From Sphingomonas yunnanensis (GTDB lineage Bacteria > Pseudomonadota > Alphaproteobacteria > Sphingomonadales > Sphingomonadaceae), in NCBI RefSeq assembly GCF_019898765.1, contig NZ_JAIOKB010000005.1, positions 1 to 64,000 of the forward strand: a stretch of 64,000 bases of DNA, read 5' to 3'. Shown here piece by piece: positions 1 through 8,922 of the stretch. Within the stretch, counting starts at the first letter, position 1, and every line of letters starts with the position of its first letter. Under the pieces are notes generated by a model. The model was given only the letters and a program-made list of their open reading frames with translations, searched no databases and was not told where the DNA came from. Both the position numbers and the translations under genes were made by a program.

Positions 1-80
1 CATCCCGAACTCGGACGTGAAACCCGACCGCGCCAATGGTACTATCGCTCAAGCGATGGAAGAGTAGGTCGCCGCCAGGC
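1..80 (+). rRNA. rrf: 5S ribosomal RNA, 3' part
   Basis: The window opens inside a 5S rRNA. The segments CATCCCGAACTCGG, GGTACTATCGCTCAAGCGATGG and the closing GAGTAGGTCGCCGCCAGGC are the conserved loop B/C, helix IV and 3' strand of bacterial 5S. About the first 35 nt lie upstream of the window. Followed by tRNA-fMet, it marks the end of an rRNA operon; the 16S-Ile-Ala-23S-5S-fMet order is usual in sphingomonads. Confidence 0.93.
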
Positions 81-156
81 ATTGTAGCCAGCGCGTTGCA
101 CACACATCATCATCGGAACCCATTCACAAACACCGCTCTCCACCAGGAGAGCGTGA

Positions 157-233
<77 letters not shown>

Positions 234-396
234 ACTATCCCAAGAACATTCTCCAACCCAGCAGCACGGCGCTGACCGGGGCTCAACACGCGTCGCGCAT
301 AGGGCGCCGCCGTCGCGCGCCGCTATGATCCTCGCGTCGCGCTGGTCCTGTCGGTGTGACGAGGCTAGGGCACGCTCCTTTGTAACGGAGCGCCGC

Positions 397-1680
397 ATGA
401 CCACACTCGGCCTCGACTTCGGCACCACCAACACCGTGCTCGCGCGCGTTGGCGGCGGTGACTCCTCGCCCACGCTCGTGTCGCTAGACGCCGGTTCAGC
501 AGTCTATCGTACCGCCTTATGCTTCTGGCACGAGGCAGGTGCGCGCGATGGCCTCGCGGTCGCCGCGGGCCCCGCCGCGATCCGCGAATATCTTGAGTTT
601 CCCGCCGGCAGCCGTTTCCTCCAATCCTTCAAGTCAGTCGCGGCCAGCACCTCGTTCGACACCGCGCCGGTGTTCGAGAAGCGCTACAGTTTCGAGCAGC
701 TCGGCCGGCTATTTCTCGCCGAACTCGGCGATGCTGCCGGCGGCGCGTTCGATCAAGTCGACCGGCTCGTCATCGGCCGGCCCGTGACCTACGCGGGCAC
801 CCGGCCCGACACGACGCTCGCACGACGCCGCTACGATGCCATGTTCGCCGGCATCGCGCGCGAGATCCACTATGTCTATGAGCCGCTCGCCGCCGCCTTC
901 GCCGACACCGATACACTCGGGCGTCCGGCGACGCTGCTGGTCGCCGACTTCGGCGGCGGTACGAGTGACTTCTCGGTGGTCCGAGTCGCCGCGCCGGGGG
1001 CGGTTCGGCGCTGCATCCCGCTCGCGCATGCCGGCATCGGCATCGCCGGGGACCGATTCGATGCCCGTATCGTCGATCGGCTGGTCCTGCCTCAGCTGGG
1101 CAAGGGCGGGCGCTATCGCTCGTTCGACAAGGTCCTCGACATCCCCGCGGGTTGGTTCGCCGACCTCGCCGACTGGTCGCGGCTGGCCCTGATGCGCAAC
1201 CGACGGACGCTCGCTGAACTGGAGAAGCTGCGCCGCAGCGCGCTCGACCCCGAGGCAATCGCGCGGATGATCGCGCTGATCGAGCACGAGCAAGGATATG
1301 CGCTGTACGACGCGGTCAGCCAGCTCAAACGTGCGCTGAGCGGGGCCGAACAGGCGCAGTTTCGCTTCGAAGGCGGCGGCATAGCGATCGACGCCGAGGT
1401 GCACCGCGCCGACTTCGAGCGCTGGATCGCCGACGATGTCACCCGTATCGCCGCTACGCTCGATGCCGCCCTGGCCGGCGCGGGGATGACGGAGGCGGCG
1501 ATCGACCGCGTCTTTCTCACCGGCGGTACCTCGCTCGTTCCCGCCGTGCGCGCCTTGTTCGAGGCGCGCTTCGGCCCGGAGCGAATCGCCTCGGGCGCCG
1601 AACTCACGTCGATCGCGCACGGCCTGGCGCTGGTGGCGCGGGAGGAGGATCCGACGGTCTGGGTGCCCGCGGAGGAATAG
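397..1680 (+). CDS. yegD: Hsp70-family protein, YegD-like
   Basis: 427-residue actin-like ATPase of the Hsp70 superfamily. The phosphate-1 loop LGLDFGTTNT is at the extreme N-terminus, phosphate-2 is ADFGGGTSDFS near residue 185, and the adenosine motif FLTGGTSLVPAV is near residue 370. The protein ends soon after, so there is no C-terminal substrate-binding domain, as in YegD. A longer frame begins at 325, but the ATG at 397 puts the motif at the N-terminus and has GGAG six bases upstream. The function of YegD proteins is poorly defined, and no J-protein or nucleotide exchange factor is adjacent. Confidence 0.88.
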   Translation: MTTLGLDFGTTNTVLARVGGGDSSPTLVSLDAGSAVYRTALCFWHEAGARDGLAVAAGPAAIREYLEFPAGSRFLQSFKSVAASTSFDTAPVFEKRYSFEQLGRLFLAELGDAAGGAFDQVDRLVIGRPVTYAGTRPDTTLARRRYDAMFAGIAREIHYVYEPLAAAFADTDTLGRPATLLVADFGGGTSDFSVVRVAAPGAVRRCIPLAHAGIGIAGDRFDARIVDRLVLPQLGKGGRYRSFDKVLDIPAGWFADLADWSRLALMRNRRTLAELEKLRRSALDPEAIARMIALIEHEQGYALYDAVSQLKRALSGAEQAQFRFEGGGIAIDAEVHRADFERWIADDVTRIAATLDAALAGAGMTEAAIDRVFLTGGTSLVPAVRALFEARFGPERIASGAELTSIAHGLALVAREEDPTVWVPAEE

Positions 1681-1732
1681 CCGCTCGCGACCTCGTCGGC
1701 GCCGAGGCGTTCGACTGGACGTCTCCGCTGGA

Positions 1733-1927
1733 TCAGTCCGAGCCACGCTCCATCAGCGCGAGCGTCTGTGCCGAGAGCCGGCCGCGCGGCGCCGAACGCG
1801 GCAGCATGATCAGCCGCCGCCGCTCGCCATGCACCGTCATCGCGACGCCGGCGCCGAGCGCGACGGCGACGATCGCGCCTGCGGCGAGCAGCTGCGCCAT
1901 CCCCAAGCCGAGCGCCAGCACGCTCAC
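1733..1927 (-). CDS. Small membrane protein coupled to Flp pilin
   Basis: 64-residue protein, mostly one hydrophobic stretch (about residues 3-31, Ala/Val/Leu/Gly-rich) followed by a basic tail. It starts with GTG, and that codon overlaps the TGA of the upstream pilin gene as GTGA, which suggests translational coupling. I do not recognise a family. Context suggests a partner of the Flp pilin, perhaps an inner-membrane accessory, but nothing in the sequence proves it. Confidence 0.6.
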   Translation of the reverse strand: MSVLALGLGMAQLLAAGAIVAVALGAGVAMTVHGERRRLIMLPRSAPRGRLSAQTLALMERGSD

Positions 1928-2091
1928 GCGCCCGCCGCGCTGATCTTGGCGGCCGTGCCACGATAGGTATTGCCGAGCTGGTTGCCGAGCCCCTTCATCG
2001 CCGTGATCGCGGCGACCGCCACCAGCGCGGCGATGAGGCCGTACTCGATCGCGGTGGCGCCGCGACGGTTACCCCCTAAGCGTCGGAACAT
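1924..2091 (-). CDS. flp: Flp/Fap-type (type IVb) pilin
   Basis: 55-residue prepilin. A short basic leader precedes the segment GATAIEYGLIAALVAVAAI, the classic Flp motif: cleavage by a TadV/CpaA-type peptidase before the Ala/Thr-rich start, Glu at +5 (in IEYGLIA) and a hydrophobic assembly helix. The ATG at 2091 has GAGGAGG about seven bases upstream. Flp subunits form adhesive Tad pili at the cell surface. No tad/cpa assembly genes are in the window, so this is an orphan subunit or a copy distant from its machinery. The next gene overlaps its stop. Confidence 0.88.
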   Translation of the reverse strand: MFRRLGGNRRGATAIEYGLIAALVAVAAITAMKGLGNQLGNTYRGTAAKISAAGA

Positions 2092-2171
2092 GGCAGTGCC
2101 TCCTCGTCGCCCGCGCGGCGGGCCTGTCGCTGCCGTCCTACTTTCGCTTCGTTAACGAATGGCCAACAGGC

Positions 2172-2669
2172 TCAAGGCACCGACAGCGGGCCGGGGAGCG
2201 GGTGGGGGAACCAGCGCAGCAGCGCGTCGCACAGCGCGGTCGCGACCGCCTCGGGTGAGCCGCTCGCGGTGCCGGCCGAGCGCGCGGTGCTCGCCTCGGC
2301 GGTCCACACCACCTGCGAGTCGCTGCGCAGCGAGAGGGTGACTCGCAGCTTCGTCACCACCAGAGCATGGAGCTGCTCCTTGCGCGACGGCAGGCCGATC
2401 GAGAAGCCGCCGCCGCTGTAGACCGGCGGCGCGACCTCGGCACCGCGGGACGCGACCACGCCATTCTCGGCCGCGCTCACCGACAGCTCGGCGACATAGC
2501 GGCTGTGGCCGCCGTCGGGCAGCGGGGTGAAGTCGGCGCGTGCCAGCGCCGCGGTGGCGGCCTCGACGTAGCGCGCCGCGGCGGGCACCGACTCGCCGTC
2601 GCGCATGACCACCGCCACGGTGCCGGGCACGGGCGCTGCCGCCGCGGCGAGGAGCAGTAGCGGCGTCAC
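2172..2669 (-). CDS. Hypothetical exported protein
   Basis: About 165 residues from a GTG at 2669. The N-terminus is a short hydrophobic Leu/Ala run typical of a signal peptide or anchor; the rest is beta-rich, with repeated Ser/Arg/Val segments and a Gly-rich YSGGGFSIG. It follows the aldo/keto reductase on the same strand after 16 bp and may be cotranscribed. It resembles small periplasmic DUF4136-like proteins in composition only; I cannot name a family. The frame stays open upstream into the reductase, so the start is uncertain. Confidence 0.6.
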   Translation of the reverse strand: MTPLLLLAAAAAPVPGTVAVVMRDGESVPAAARYVEAATAALARADFTPLPDGGHSRYVAELSVSAAENGVVASRGAEVAPPVYSGGGFSIGLPSRKEQLHALVVTKLRVTLSLRSDSQVVWTAEASTARSAGTASGSPEAVATALCDALLRWFPHPLPGPLSVP

Positions 2670-2685
2670 TCGGGCCGCCGCGCGG

Positions 2686-3681
2686 TCACAGGAACCCCTG
2701 GGTCGAGTGACCGACCACGGCGTGCGGCACATAGGCCTCCTCGAGCCGGGCGATCTCGGCCTCGCTGAGACCTAGCTCCAAGGCGGCGAGCGCGTCGTCG
2801 AGGTGCGCCGGCTTGGAGGCCCCGACGATCGGCGCCGAGACCTCGGGCTTGGCGAGCACCCATGCCAGCGCGACCTGCGCGCGCGGCACGCCGCGCTCGG
2901 CCGCGACCGCCGCGACCGCCTCGACGACGCGCCGGTCTGCCGCCGCGGTATGCTCGTACAGCGTCCTGCCGAACTCGTCGGTCCGCGAGCGCTCGGTCGC
3001 CTCGTCCCAGTCGCGCGTCAGGCGCCCGCGCGCGAGCGGGCTCCACGGGATCACGCCGACGCCCTCGGCGGCGCAGAGCGGCAGCATCTCGCGCTCCTCC
3101 TCGCGGTACAAGAGATTGAGGTAGTTCTGCATCGTCGCGAAGCGCGTCCAGCCCTCGGCGTCGGCGACGTGCAGCATCGTGGCGAACTGCCACGCCGCCA
3201 TCGACGACGCCCCGATGTAGCGCGCTTTGCCCGCCTTGACCACGTCGTGGAGCGCCTCGAGCGTCTCCTCGATCGGCACCTCGAAGTCGAAGCGGTGGAT
3301 CTGGTAGAGGTCGACATAGTCCGTACCGAGCCGGCGCAGGCTGGCGTCGATCTCGGTCATGATCGCCTTCCGACTGAGCCCGCCGCCGTTCGGGCCCGGG
3401 CGCATGCGGCCGTGCACCTTTGTGGCGATCACCAGCTCGTCACGCCGCGCGAACTCCTTGAGCGCGCGGCCGACGATCTCCTCCGAAGTGCCGTCGGAAT
3501 AGACGTTGGCGGTGTCGAAGAAGTTGATCCCGGCCTCAACGGCCTGTCGCAGGATCGGCTGGCTGGCTTCCTCGTCGAGCGTCCAGGCGTGGTTGCCGCG
3601 ATCGGGCACGCCGAAGGTCATGCAGCCGAGGCACAAGGGAGACACGTCGAGGCCGGTGCTGCCGAGTTTGCGATAGTCCAT
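2686..3681 (-). CDS. Aldo/keto reductase
   Basis: 331-residue NADPH-dependent oxidoreductase of the AKR superfamily, a cytosolic (beta/alpha)8 barrel. The tetrad is visible: Asp56 and Tyr61 in FFDTANVYSDG, Lys88 in VIATKVHG, and His129 in LYQIHRFD. The C-terminal NADP-binding signature is IVGASKPAHLDDALAALEL. AAGGCACC precedes the ATG. The substrate cannot be read from sequence; relatives reduce aldehydes, ketones or sugar carbonyls. The sulfotransferase gene lies 62 bp upstream on the same strand. Confidence 0.93.
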   Translation of the reverse strand: MDYRKLGSTGLDVSPLCLGCMTFGVPDRGNHAWTLDEEASQPILRQAVEAGINFFDTANVYSDGTSEEIVGRALKEFARRDELVIATKVHGRMRPGPNGGGLSRKAIMTEIDASLRRLGTDYVDLYQIHRFDFEVPIEETLEALHDVVKAGKARYIGASSMAAWQFATMLHVADAEGWTRFATMQNYLNLLYREEEREMLPLCAAEGVGVIPWSPLARGRLTRDWDEATERSRTDEFGRTLYEHTAAADRRVVEAVAAVAAERGVPRAQVALAWVLAKPEVSAPIVGASKPAHLDDALAALELGLSEAEIARLEEAYVPHAVVGHSTQGFL

Positions 3682-3743
3682 CTAGGTGCCTTGTCTCGAG
3701 TTTGCCCCACCCGAACGTGCGGGATCGCGCCGCGGTCCGTCGC

Positions 3744-4988
3744 TCACACGGCCACCGCGGTCGGCGGTGATAGCGCGGGTGTCGGAGCCAGCCCATAAGC
3801 GAGCGGGTCATAGCGGTGAGCCGCACGACGCCCCGGTGCGCTCGCCGCGATATAGGCGCGCATCGCCGCGCTCACTCCCGGGGTGAGCGGCAGGTCGAGC
3901 AGACGGTAGACGCGACGCATCTCGCCGAGCCAGTCGGCCCCCATGTCGTCATAGCCCAGGTCGAGCTGCGGCACGTCGGCGCGCACCCGTGCCGCCGCGG
4001 TGCGCGTGGCGCGCAGCGCGACCTTGCGGCGCCACTCCGCGCCGATCCAGCTCGGGTCGACGTGGTGCGACTGGAGCCGCATCTGGTTGCACACCAGCGA
4101 CGCCGACGAGGCCACGACCGCGTCGGTGTCGCGGCGGAGATGGATCAGCCGCGCGTCGGGAAAGGCGCCGAGGAGGCTGGGCAGGTCCTGCGCGAACTGC
4201 GGCACCTTGAGGAGCCACGGCCGCGCGCAGGGCTCGCGCCGCTGCCACCGGATCATCTGGAGCAGCTGGCGGAACTCGGCGTAGACCGGCGCGGCATCGC
4301 CCTGCTCGACCGCGGCGGTGAAGCCCGGCACGCGCCACTGCGCCTCGAAGGCGGCGCCGAAGACCGAGACGTTGTGGAGCCCGATCTCCTCGTCGGCGGC
4401 GTCGAGGCTGGTGGGGTGGATCGCGGCGAAACCGGGGTTGAGCACGTGCGCGCAGGCGAGGCCGAGGCGGCCCTTCATCCGGCGCGAGTCGAGCCGCGCC
4501 GCGGCGGCGCCGACCGGGTGCCAGCCCTCGTAGAAGCGGGTGTAGGTCAGCCGCGGGTCGCAGGCGAGCAACCGCTGCACGCGCGTGCTGCCCGAGCGCA
4601 TCTGGCCGACCACGATCACCGGCGCGGCGATCGGCTGTGCCGCTATCTCGGGATGACGCTGCCACAGAGCGTGGGCACGGAAGCGTGTGGCGAGCGCGCC
4701 GACGAGCTGACCGTGCGCGATCGTCCGCCCGAGGCTACTGAGCCGCGCCGGTCCCTCGAGATCGTCGCAAAGCAGCGCGAGCCGGTGGCGCCAGCCGACA
4801 CGATCCTCGTCCGGCCCAACTCCGGCGCGCCGCGCCGCCTTGGCTACCAAGACCGCCGGGTCGAGGCTCGGCATCTCGGCCCAGCCCGCCGCCCATAGCC
4901 GGCGGAGTGCCGCGTCGGCGACGCGGATCCGGGTCGAGGGCGCCCCCCGGTGCAGCGACGGGGGCGGGACGGCGGAAGGCAGCATCAC
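3744..4988 (-). CDS. Sulfotransferase family protein
   Basis: 414 residues. The 5'-phosphosulfate-binding loop VVGQMRSGSTRVQRLL is near residue 127, and the 3'-phosphate-binding strand-helix LIHLRRDTDAVVASSASL is near residue 285, so it should bind PAPS. The N-terminal 120 residues are Arg/Ala-rich. It fits the bacterial Sulfotransf_3-type group, whose acceptors are mostly unknown (sugars, lipids or small metabolites). Two Met codons begin the frame (4988 and 4985). The upstream 250 bp holds an AT-rich patch near 5030-5055 that could carry the promoter. Confidence 0.87.
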   Translation of the reverse strand: MMLPSAVPPPSLHRGAPSTRIRVADAALRRLWAAGWAEMPSLDPAVLVAKAARRAGVGPDEDRVGWRHRLALLCDDLEGPARLSSLGRTIAHGQLVGALATRFRAHALWQRHPEIAAQPIAAPVIVVGQMRSGSTRVQRLLACDPRLTYTRFYEGWHPVGAAAARLDSRRMKGRLGLACAHVLNPGFAAIHPTSLDAADEEIGLHNVSVFGAAFEAQWRVPGFTAAVEQGDAAPVYAEFRQLLQMIRWQRREPCARPWLLKVPQFAQDLPSLLGAFPDARLIHLRRDTDAVVASSASLVCNQMRLQSHHVDPSWIGAEWRRKVALRATRTAAARVRADVPQLDLGYDDMGADWLGEMRRVYRLLDLPLTPGVSAAMRAYIAASAPGRRAAHRYDPLAYGLAPTPALSPPTAVAV

Positions 4989-5241
4989 GCGAGAACGCGC
5001 GTGCTACGGCGACGTGCCGGTTGGTAAGTATGGCAATACAATAATTTACATAGGTCGAGCGGAGAAGGTCGGGAGGCCGGCTAAAGCGCAGCGCTCACCC
5101 TCCCGAGTGAGCACCCGGCCTGCGACGACGCGTCTGGGAAGAGAGATTGGGGTAATCGCACTGCCACATATCTGACCCGTGCAAGTCATGGTTACTGCCT
5201 AAGCCCCGCCGCGCTGCCCGATTGTCGCGGGGGAACAGACC

Positions 5242-5974
5242 ATGTCACGACTCACGCTCGGTGCCGCCCCCGTCGCGCTGCTCGCGCTGCTCGCGCTGCT
5301 GCCGCCGCCGTCCGCCGCGCCGACTGCCGCTCAAGTGCAGACGCCTCATCGGACGAGCGCTGCATGGGCTGCGGGTGGAGCTGGCCCGACACCGACGGGC
5401 GCCACGTCGACTCGATCGAGGTGATCAACGGCGCCACCGCGACCGGGCCGCTCACCGGACTGGCGCTGTGGCGCGCGCGGCTAAGCGCGGGCGACCGGAT
5501 CACGGCGGTCGCGGGCAGCGACAACCGCGATCCCGACGCGCCCGCGGGCCAGTCGCCGCCCGGACTCCCCACCACGGTCGTCGAGGCGACGCGCTCTCGA
5601 CCGCGGGGATCCTCGAGGGGGTCCGCGCCGGGCGGGTCTATATCGATGTCGCGGGCGCCGGGCGGCAGCTCGAGCTGGACGCAGTCGCTGGTGGTGTCGC
5701 CGCGGCGATGGGCGGAACGCTGCCGGCGGGCGCGCCGGTCCGGCTCAGCGCGCGCGGGGCGGGGGCGGTCGGGGCGACGGTGCGGCCGCGGGGTGACGGC
5801 GGGGAGCTGGCGCATCGCGTGCTCGCGGGCGAGATGGCGACGTTCGACCTGCCCGCGGCGGCGGCGCGGCGCTGGATCGCCGCCACGGTGGAGCGCGACG
5901 GCGCGCCGCTGCTGATCGGCAACGCGATCTACTTATCGGGCAAGCTGACACGGCGCGTTCCCGCGAGGCGCTGA
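5242..5974 (+). pseudogene. Degraded CehA/McbA-family metallohydrolase (PHP domain)
   Basis: Three frames are needed to read one protein. Frame A (5242 to about 5345) gives a signal peptide, MSRLTLGAAPVALLALLALL. Frame B (about 5340-5590) gives the C-terminal family motifs VDSIEVINGATATGPLTG and ITAVAGSDNRDPDA. Frame C (about 5590-5974) continues LSTAGILEGVRAGRVYIDV and the tail. Intact members run about 450-500 residues; some 200 residues with most of the metal-binding PHP core are missing between A and B. The metal-ligand motif usually reads GSDNHDP, but here the His is Arg. Deletion, frameshifts and a lost ligand together mark a pseudogene. Confidence 0.78.
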
Positions 5975-6046
5975 CGCCCGGCTTCGCGGAACCGCGCGCG
6001 CGCCCGCTCGTCTCCCCGTCGGGGCAGTGCGAAGGGGCATCATTCT

Positions 6047-6877
6047 ATGCGGCTGTTCGTCTTCGGACTCGGCTATGCCGCGCGCGCGATCGCCGACGTG
6101 GCGGGCGCACCGCTGCTCGCCACCACGCGCGACGGTCGCGACGCGACGATCCGCTTCGACGACACCGACGCGGTGCGCGCCGGGCTCGCCGCCTCGACCC
6201 ATGTCCTCGCCTCGATCCCGCCCGAGCGCGACGGCGCCGGCGAGGACCCGGTGCTCGCCCGCTACGGCGCGCTGCTCGGGCGGCAGTGGCTCGGTTATCT
6301 CTCCTCCACCGGCGTCTACGGCGATACCGCGGGCGCCTGGATCGACGAGAGCGCCCCCGCCGATCGCGGCCGCCGCGCCGGGCGCAACCGCGCCGACGCC
6401 GCGTGGCTAGCGCTCGGCGCGCGCGTGTTCCGCCTGCCCGGCATCTACGGCCCGGGCCGCTCGCCGCTCGACCGGGTCGCCGCGGGCGAGGCGCGCCGTA
6501 CCGGTGTGGCCGGGCAGGTGTTCAGCCGGGTCCATGTCGCCGATCTCGCGCGCGGCGTCGTCGCCGGCCTCGACGCGCCCGCGGGCGCCTACAACCTCGC
6601 CGACGACCTGCCCGCGCCGCAGGACGCGGTGCTCGGGCACGCCGCGCGGCTGCTCGGCCTGCCCGCGCCACCGATCGTGCCGGTGGACACGCTCAGCCCC
6701 GCGGCGCGTGCCTTCCACGCCGAGAACCGGCGCGTCGCCAACACCAAGGCCAAGCGCGTGCTCGGCTGGCAGCCCGTGTACCCCGACTATCGCGCCGGCC
6801 TGCGCGCGCTGAGCGCCACCACCAGCCCGACTCCGGCGAGCGCGGCACCCGCCGCGGCCAGCGGCGTCCAGCGATAG
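6047..6877 (+). CDS. NAD(P)-dependent epimerase/dehydratase (YeeZ-like SDR)
   Basis: 276-residue extended short-chain dehydrogenase. The N-terminal nucleotide-binding segment is MRLFVFGLGYAARAIAD (GxGYxA in place of GxxGxxG, as in YeeZ-type proteins), with LSSTGVYGD near residue 87 and the substrate-region motif FRLPGIYGPGRSPLD. Cytosolic; substrate unknown. Its last 30 codons run antisense through the 3' end of the EamA gene, so the two convergent genes share 91 bp. Confidence 0.87.
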   Translation: MRLFVFGLGYAARAIADVAGAPLLATTRDGRDATIRFDDTDAVRAGLAASTHVLASIPPERDGAGEDPVLARYGALLGRQWLGYLSSTGVYGDTAGAWIDESAPADRGRRAGRNRADAAWLALGARVFRLPGIYGPGRSPLDRVAAGEARRTGVAGQVFSRVHVADLARGVVAGLDAPAGAYNLADDLPAPQDAVLGHAARLLGLPAPPIVPVDTLSPAARAFHAENRRVANTKAKRVLGWQPVYPDYRAGLRALSATTSPTPASAAPAAASGVQR

Positions 6878-7713
6878 CCCTCGTACAAGGTCGACAGCAG
6901 CATCGCGATCACCGGCACGATCACGCTGTTATACGCAGCCTTGGCCGGCCCGATCGCGCGAATGAGGCGGAAGTAGAGCGTGAAGGCGATCGCCGAGGCG
7001 GCCACCCCGAGGTACAGCACGCCCGCGACATAGCTCGGCCGCGGGTCGAACGCCGGCGGTCCGGCGGTGAGCCAGGCCCAGGTCGCGTCCATGCTCGCGC
7101 CGAGCAGCATCGCGGCGGCGAGCATCGGCACCATCGGGTAGCGCCGGGCGCGCTCGGTCGCCTGCAACACGTTCGACACGGAGGCCGAGAGGATCGCCAC
7201 CAGCGTGAGCGCGATCCCCTGCACCGTCTGGTGCGTGCCGTTGGCGTCGCCGCGCGCCTCGCGCACGAACAGCAGCGCCACGCCCGCCATCGCGATCGCC
7301 GAGCCGGCGAGCAGCTGCCGCCCCAGCCGCTGGCCGAGGAAGATCCGCCCGAACAGCGCGTTGGGCACCAGCAGCAGCGCGAAGGTGACCGCCACCAGCC
7401 CCGAGGTGATATGCTGCTCGGCACGGTAGACGAAATTGAAGTTCATCACGAACTGGAGCAGCCCCACCAGCGCGGCGAAGCGCCAGAAGCCGGGATCGCG
7501 GCGGTGCGCCCCGCCGAGCTCGCCGCGCCAGGCGGCGACCGCGGTGAGCGTCAGCCCGGCGACGAGGAAACGGTAGCTCACCGACCAGCTGGGCGGCACG
7601 CCCGCGCCGGCGAGCTGGTCGCGGATGACGATCCAGGTCGAGCCCCAGATCAGCGTGACGATCGCGAAGGGGACGAGCACCGCGGCGCGGGTGCTGTTGG
7701 GGCGGGGGGTCAT
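6787..7713 (-). CDS. DMT-superfamily EamA transporter
   Basis: 308 residues with about ten hydrophobic segments in two EamA repeats. The first repeat starts FAIVTLIWGSTWIVIRDQLAG and contains the conserved SYRFLVAG; the second ends with IRAIGPAKAAYNSVIVPVIA and a Pro-containing helix. Inner-membrane exporter or permease for metabolites or amino acids; substrate not predictable. Its 3' end overlaps the convergent epimerase gene. A palindromic repeat lies just upstream of its ATG (7732-7872). Confidence 0.9.
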   Translation of the reverse strand: MTPRPNSTRAAVLVPFAIVTLIWGSTWIVIRDQLAGAGVPPSWSVSYRFLVAGLTLTAVAAWRGELGGAHRRDPGFWRFAALVGLLQFVMNFNFVYRAEQHITSGLVAVTFALLLVPNALFGRIFLGQRLGRQLLAGSAIAMAGVALLFVREARGDANGTHQTVQGIALTLVAILSASVSNVLQATERARRYPMVPMLAAAMLLGASMDATWAWLTAGPPAFDPRPSYVAGVLYLGVAASAIAFTLYFRLIRAIGPAKAAYNSVIVPVIAMLLSTLYEGYRWTPLAAAGAALAGVGLVVALSARRPAR

Positions 7714-7731
7714 GGGGCGGATCTAGAGCTA

Positions 7732-7872
7732 GATCCTCCCCTGCAAGGGGAGGTGGCAGGCCGCAGGCCTGACGGAGGGGTGTCCCTGTTGGTGACGGTC
7801 GCGACACTCACCACTGGTGACACCCCTCCGTCAGCGCTCGTGCGCTGCCACCTCCCCTTGCAGGGGAGGATC
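7732..7872. repeat. Sphingomonad-type palindromic intergenic repeat, copy A1
   Basis: 141-bp inverted repeat. The outer arms start GATCCTCCCCTGCAAGGGGA and are perfect complements over 28 nt (to CTGCC...GGATC); inner parts also pair (CTGACGGAGGGG with CCCCTCCGTCAG). The same unit recurs at 17743, 48379 and 61136, with degenerate versions elsewhere in this window. It lies between two convergent or outward-facing gene ends and has no ORF. Confidence 0.85.
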
Positions 7873-7917
7873 GTTGGCTCACTTTCCACCGTGAAGGCCA
7901 GCGCTCCACCCTCCCGC

Positions 7918-8922
7918 TCACAGCGAAGCGATCGCCTCGGCGAGCGGGCGGATGTCCTCGGCGCGCTGGTCCCAGCTGATCACCAGCCGCGCCTCGCCCG
8001 GGCCCCAGTCGTAGAAGTCGAACCCCGGCGATCGCAGCCGCGCCGCTTCCTCGGGTGTGACGCGCAGGAACACCTCATTGGCCTCGACCGGGTGGACCAG
8101 CCGCTCGCCCGCCGCTTCGGCGAGAAGCGCCGCGCCCGCGTTGCTCGCGCGCGCGCAGTCGAGCCACAGGTCGCCGTCGAGCATCGCGAGCAGCTGCGCG
8201 GCGAGATAGCGTCCCTTGCTCAGCAGGTGCCCGGCGCGCTTGCGGCGGAACAGCGTCTCCTCCGCCAACTCGGGGCGGAAGAAGACGAGCGCCTCGGCGT
8301 TCATCCCGCCGTTCTTGACGAAGCCGAAGCTCAGCGCGTCGACCCCGGCGCGCCAGGTGAGATCGGCGGGCGAGGCGCCGGTCGACACCACCGCGTTGGC
8401 GAAGCGCGCGCCGTCCATGTGGAAGCCGAGCCCGCGCGCGGCCGCCAGCCCGCCGAGCGCGGCCACCTCGGCGGGCGCGTAGACCCGGCCGTATTCGGTG
8501 GCGTTGGTGATCGAGAGCGCGTGCGGGCGCTGCTGGTGGACGTCGTAGCGTTGCAGGTCGAGCACCGCGGCGGCGCTCTCGGGCGTCAGCTTGGCGCCGG
8601 CACCCTCGGCGAGCAGCAGCTTGGCGCCGTGGGTGAAGAACTCGGGCGCGCCGCACTCGTCGTTCTGGACGTGCGAGTCGCGATGGCACAGCACCGCGCC
8701 GTGCGGCGGGCACAGCGCCGCGAGCGCGAGGCAGTTGGCCGCGGTGCCGCTCGGCACCCACAGGACGCGCAGGGTCTCGGTCTCGAACAGCGCGGCGAAG
8801 CGCGCGTCGAGCGCCTTGGACCAGCGGTCGCCGTCATAGGCGGTATCGAGCCGGTCCGCGTCGGCGAGGGCGCGCAGCACGGCGGGATGAACCGGCGCGG
8901 CATTGTCGGAGAAGAAGCGCAT
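7918..8922 (-). CDS. ltaE: Low-specificity L-threonine aldolase family (PLP)
   Basis: 334 residues, fold-type I PLP enzyme of the beta-eliminating lyase group, cleaving threonine or allo-threonine to glycine and acetaldehyde. It begins with MRFFSDNAAPVHP, with VPSGTAANCLAL near residue 56, the aromatic/phosphate region HRDSHVQNDECGAPE, the conserved HMDGARFANAV (Asp170), and the Schiff-base lysine at 203 in LSFGFVKNGG. Some relatives act on other beta-hydroxy amino acids. Single gene bounded by repeat A1 downstream. Confidence 0.92.
   Translation of the reverse strand: MRFFSDNAAPVHPAVLRALADADRLDTAYDGDRWSKALDARFAALFETETLRVLWVPSGTAANCLALAALCPPHGAVLCHRDSHVQNDECGAPEFFTHGAKLLLAEGAGAKLTPESAAAVLDLQRYDVHQQRPHALSITNATEYGRVYAPAEVAALGGLAAARGLGFHMDGARFANAVVSTGASPADLTWRAGVDALSFGFVKNGGMNAEALVFFRPELAEETLFRRKRAGHLLSKGRYLAAQLLAMLDGDLWLDCARASNAGAALLAEAAGERLVHPVEANEVFLRVTPEEAARLRSPGFDFYDWGPGEARLVISWDQRAEDIRPLAEAIASL

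Noticed and set aside
2803..3798. 331-codon plus-strand frame across the aldo/keto reductase
   Set aside because: Antisense to an enzyme with all catalytic motifs; composition is the Arg/His/Gly mix typical of high-GC shadow frames.
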